From positions 1 through 42,833 of the forward strand of contig JAJYSG010000014.1 of assembly GCA_021793675.1 (NCBI GenBank): 42,833 nucleotides of DNA. The letters run 5' to 3'. Below, piece after piece: positions 42,224 to 42,833 of this stretch. The first letter of the stretch is position 1. Every line of letters starts with the position of its first letter. The notes beneath the pieces were generated by a model, which worked only from the letters and a program-made list of their open reading frames with translations, had not been told where the DNA came from and ran no database searches. The position numbers and the translations under genes were made by a program. The DNA is from Actinomycetes bacterium (lineage in GTDB: Bacteria > Actinomycetota > Actinomycetes > Actinomycetales > Cellulomonadaceae).

Positions 42224-42833
42224 CACTTGCCGGCGTCCTCGTCGTCGACGATCTCGGCGTCCACGACGTCGTCCTCGGACGACGCGGGGTGCGGCCCGTC
42301 ACCCGCGGCACCGGCGGGCGAGCCGCCCTCGTCGGCCGCCGGCTGGGCGTAGACCGCCTCGCCGATCTTCTGCGCCGCGCTGACCAGCGCCTCGTGCGCC
42401 GACTTCACGCGCGCGACGTCGTCGCCCTCCAGGGCCGAACGGACGTCCGCGATCTTGGCCGTGACGTCCACCTTCACGGAGTCGGGCAGCTTGTCGCCGT
42501 TGTCCTTGAGGATCTTCTCCGTCGAGTAGGCGAACTGCTCCGCGGAGTTGCGGGTGTCGGCGTCCTCGCGGCGCTTCTTGTCGTCGTTCGCGTGCGCCTC
42601 GGCGTCCTTGACCATGCGGTCGATGTCCTCCTTGGGGAGGGCGGACCCGCCGGTGATCGTCATCGACTGCTCCTTGCCCGTGCCGCGGTCCTTGGCGGAC
42701 ACGTGCACGATGCCGTTCGCGTCGATGTCGAACGTCACCTCGATCTGCGGCACGCCGCGCGGCGCGGGCGCGATGCCGGTGAGCTCGAACGTGCCGAGCG
42801 GCTTGTTGTCCCGCGCGAACTCGCGCTCGCCCT
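42223..42833 (-). CDS. dnaK: DnaK chaperone, C-terminal part (cut by window edge)
   Basis: About 202 residues are visible. [48 protein letters not shown] is the end of the Hsp70 substrate-binding beta domain, followed by the helical lid and a disordered acidic tail ([16 protein letters not shown]) ending in the usual VxDAEVVDDE-like motif. The promoter and N-terminal ATPase lie past the right edge. First gene of the heat-shock operon. Confidence 0.97.
   Translation of the reverse strand, partial: GEREFARDNKPLGTFELTGIAPAPRGVPQIEVTFDIDANGIVHVSAKDRGTGKEQSMTITGGSALPKEDIDRMVKDAEAHANDDKKRREDADTRNSAEQFAYSTEKILKDNGDKLPDSVKVDVTAKIADVRSALEGDDVARVKSAHEALVSAAQKIGEAVYAQPAADEGGSPAGAAGDGPHPASSEDDVVDAEIVDDEDAGK

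Overview
The window is very GC-rich. It carries actinobacterial marks: GTG starts, GTGA/ATGA stop-start overlaps, leaderless genes with TANNNT boxes 6-7 nt before the start, a class Ib nrdHEF cluster, a dnaK-grpE-dnaJ-hspR operon and F420/LLM-type oxidoreductases. A member of the Micrococcales (a Cellulomonas or Cellulosimicrobium-like organism) is the best guess. This is inferred from gene content, not from a search.

Layout. 1-475 is a mobile-element edge: the outward end of an IS21-family insertion with the start of istA, then the 3' half of a tRNA-Ser(GGA) gene that looks like an integration scar. 594-3133 is a MarR regulator divergent from an MFS efflux gene and a PEBP-family gene, with twin operators between them. 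At 3141-3697 a glycolipid-binding-domain gene is frameshifted and lacks a start. 3729-7008 holds LysE, MFS/MarR and a short-chain dehydrogenase. 7142-10348 is a GAF regulator - aldehyde dehydrogenase - DUF779 module. 10388-13029 is a GH1 beta-glucosidase with a sugar-type MFS partner. 13175-17957 has a COG4705 membrane protein and a heterodimeric ABC exporter. 18041-22805 contains an LLM oxidoreductase, an SRPBCC protein, a YtrA-type GntR regulator with its membrane partner, and a small conserved protein coupled to a LytR_C protein. 23065-29344 has an NCS2 permease, a GT87-like membrane protein, an MDR oxidoreductase, tRNA-Ser(CGA), a sirtuin, TadA and Upp.

29436-33217 is the least conventional part: a one-piece ECF sigma / zinc anti-sigma / membrane / extracellular protein ending in a Pro-Thr linker and a Trp-rich tail. 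It lies next to a degenerate GGDEF-like protein and a small APH-like kinase. 33236-35902 encodes a ferric-reductase-like membrane flavoprotein, a flavinylated FMN_bind protein and the ApbE transferase, which together look like a trans-membrane electron-transfer unit. 35971-39730 is nrdH-(two tiny coupled ORFs)-nrdE-nrdF without nrdI, driven by a promoter with two tandem NrdR-like boxes. 40157-42833 is hspR, dnaJ, grpE and the 3' part of dnaK.

The strongest leads are the fused sigma factor with its unusual tail, the two nested small ORFs that link nrdH to nrdE behind a strong hairpin, and the tRNA-Ser/IS21 edge. Both strands outside the listed genes were inspected. Many long antisense open frames exist, as expected at this GC content, and were left out.
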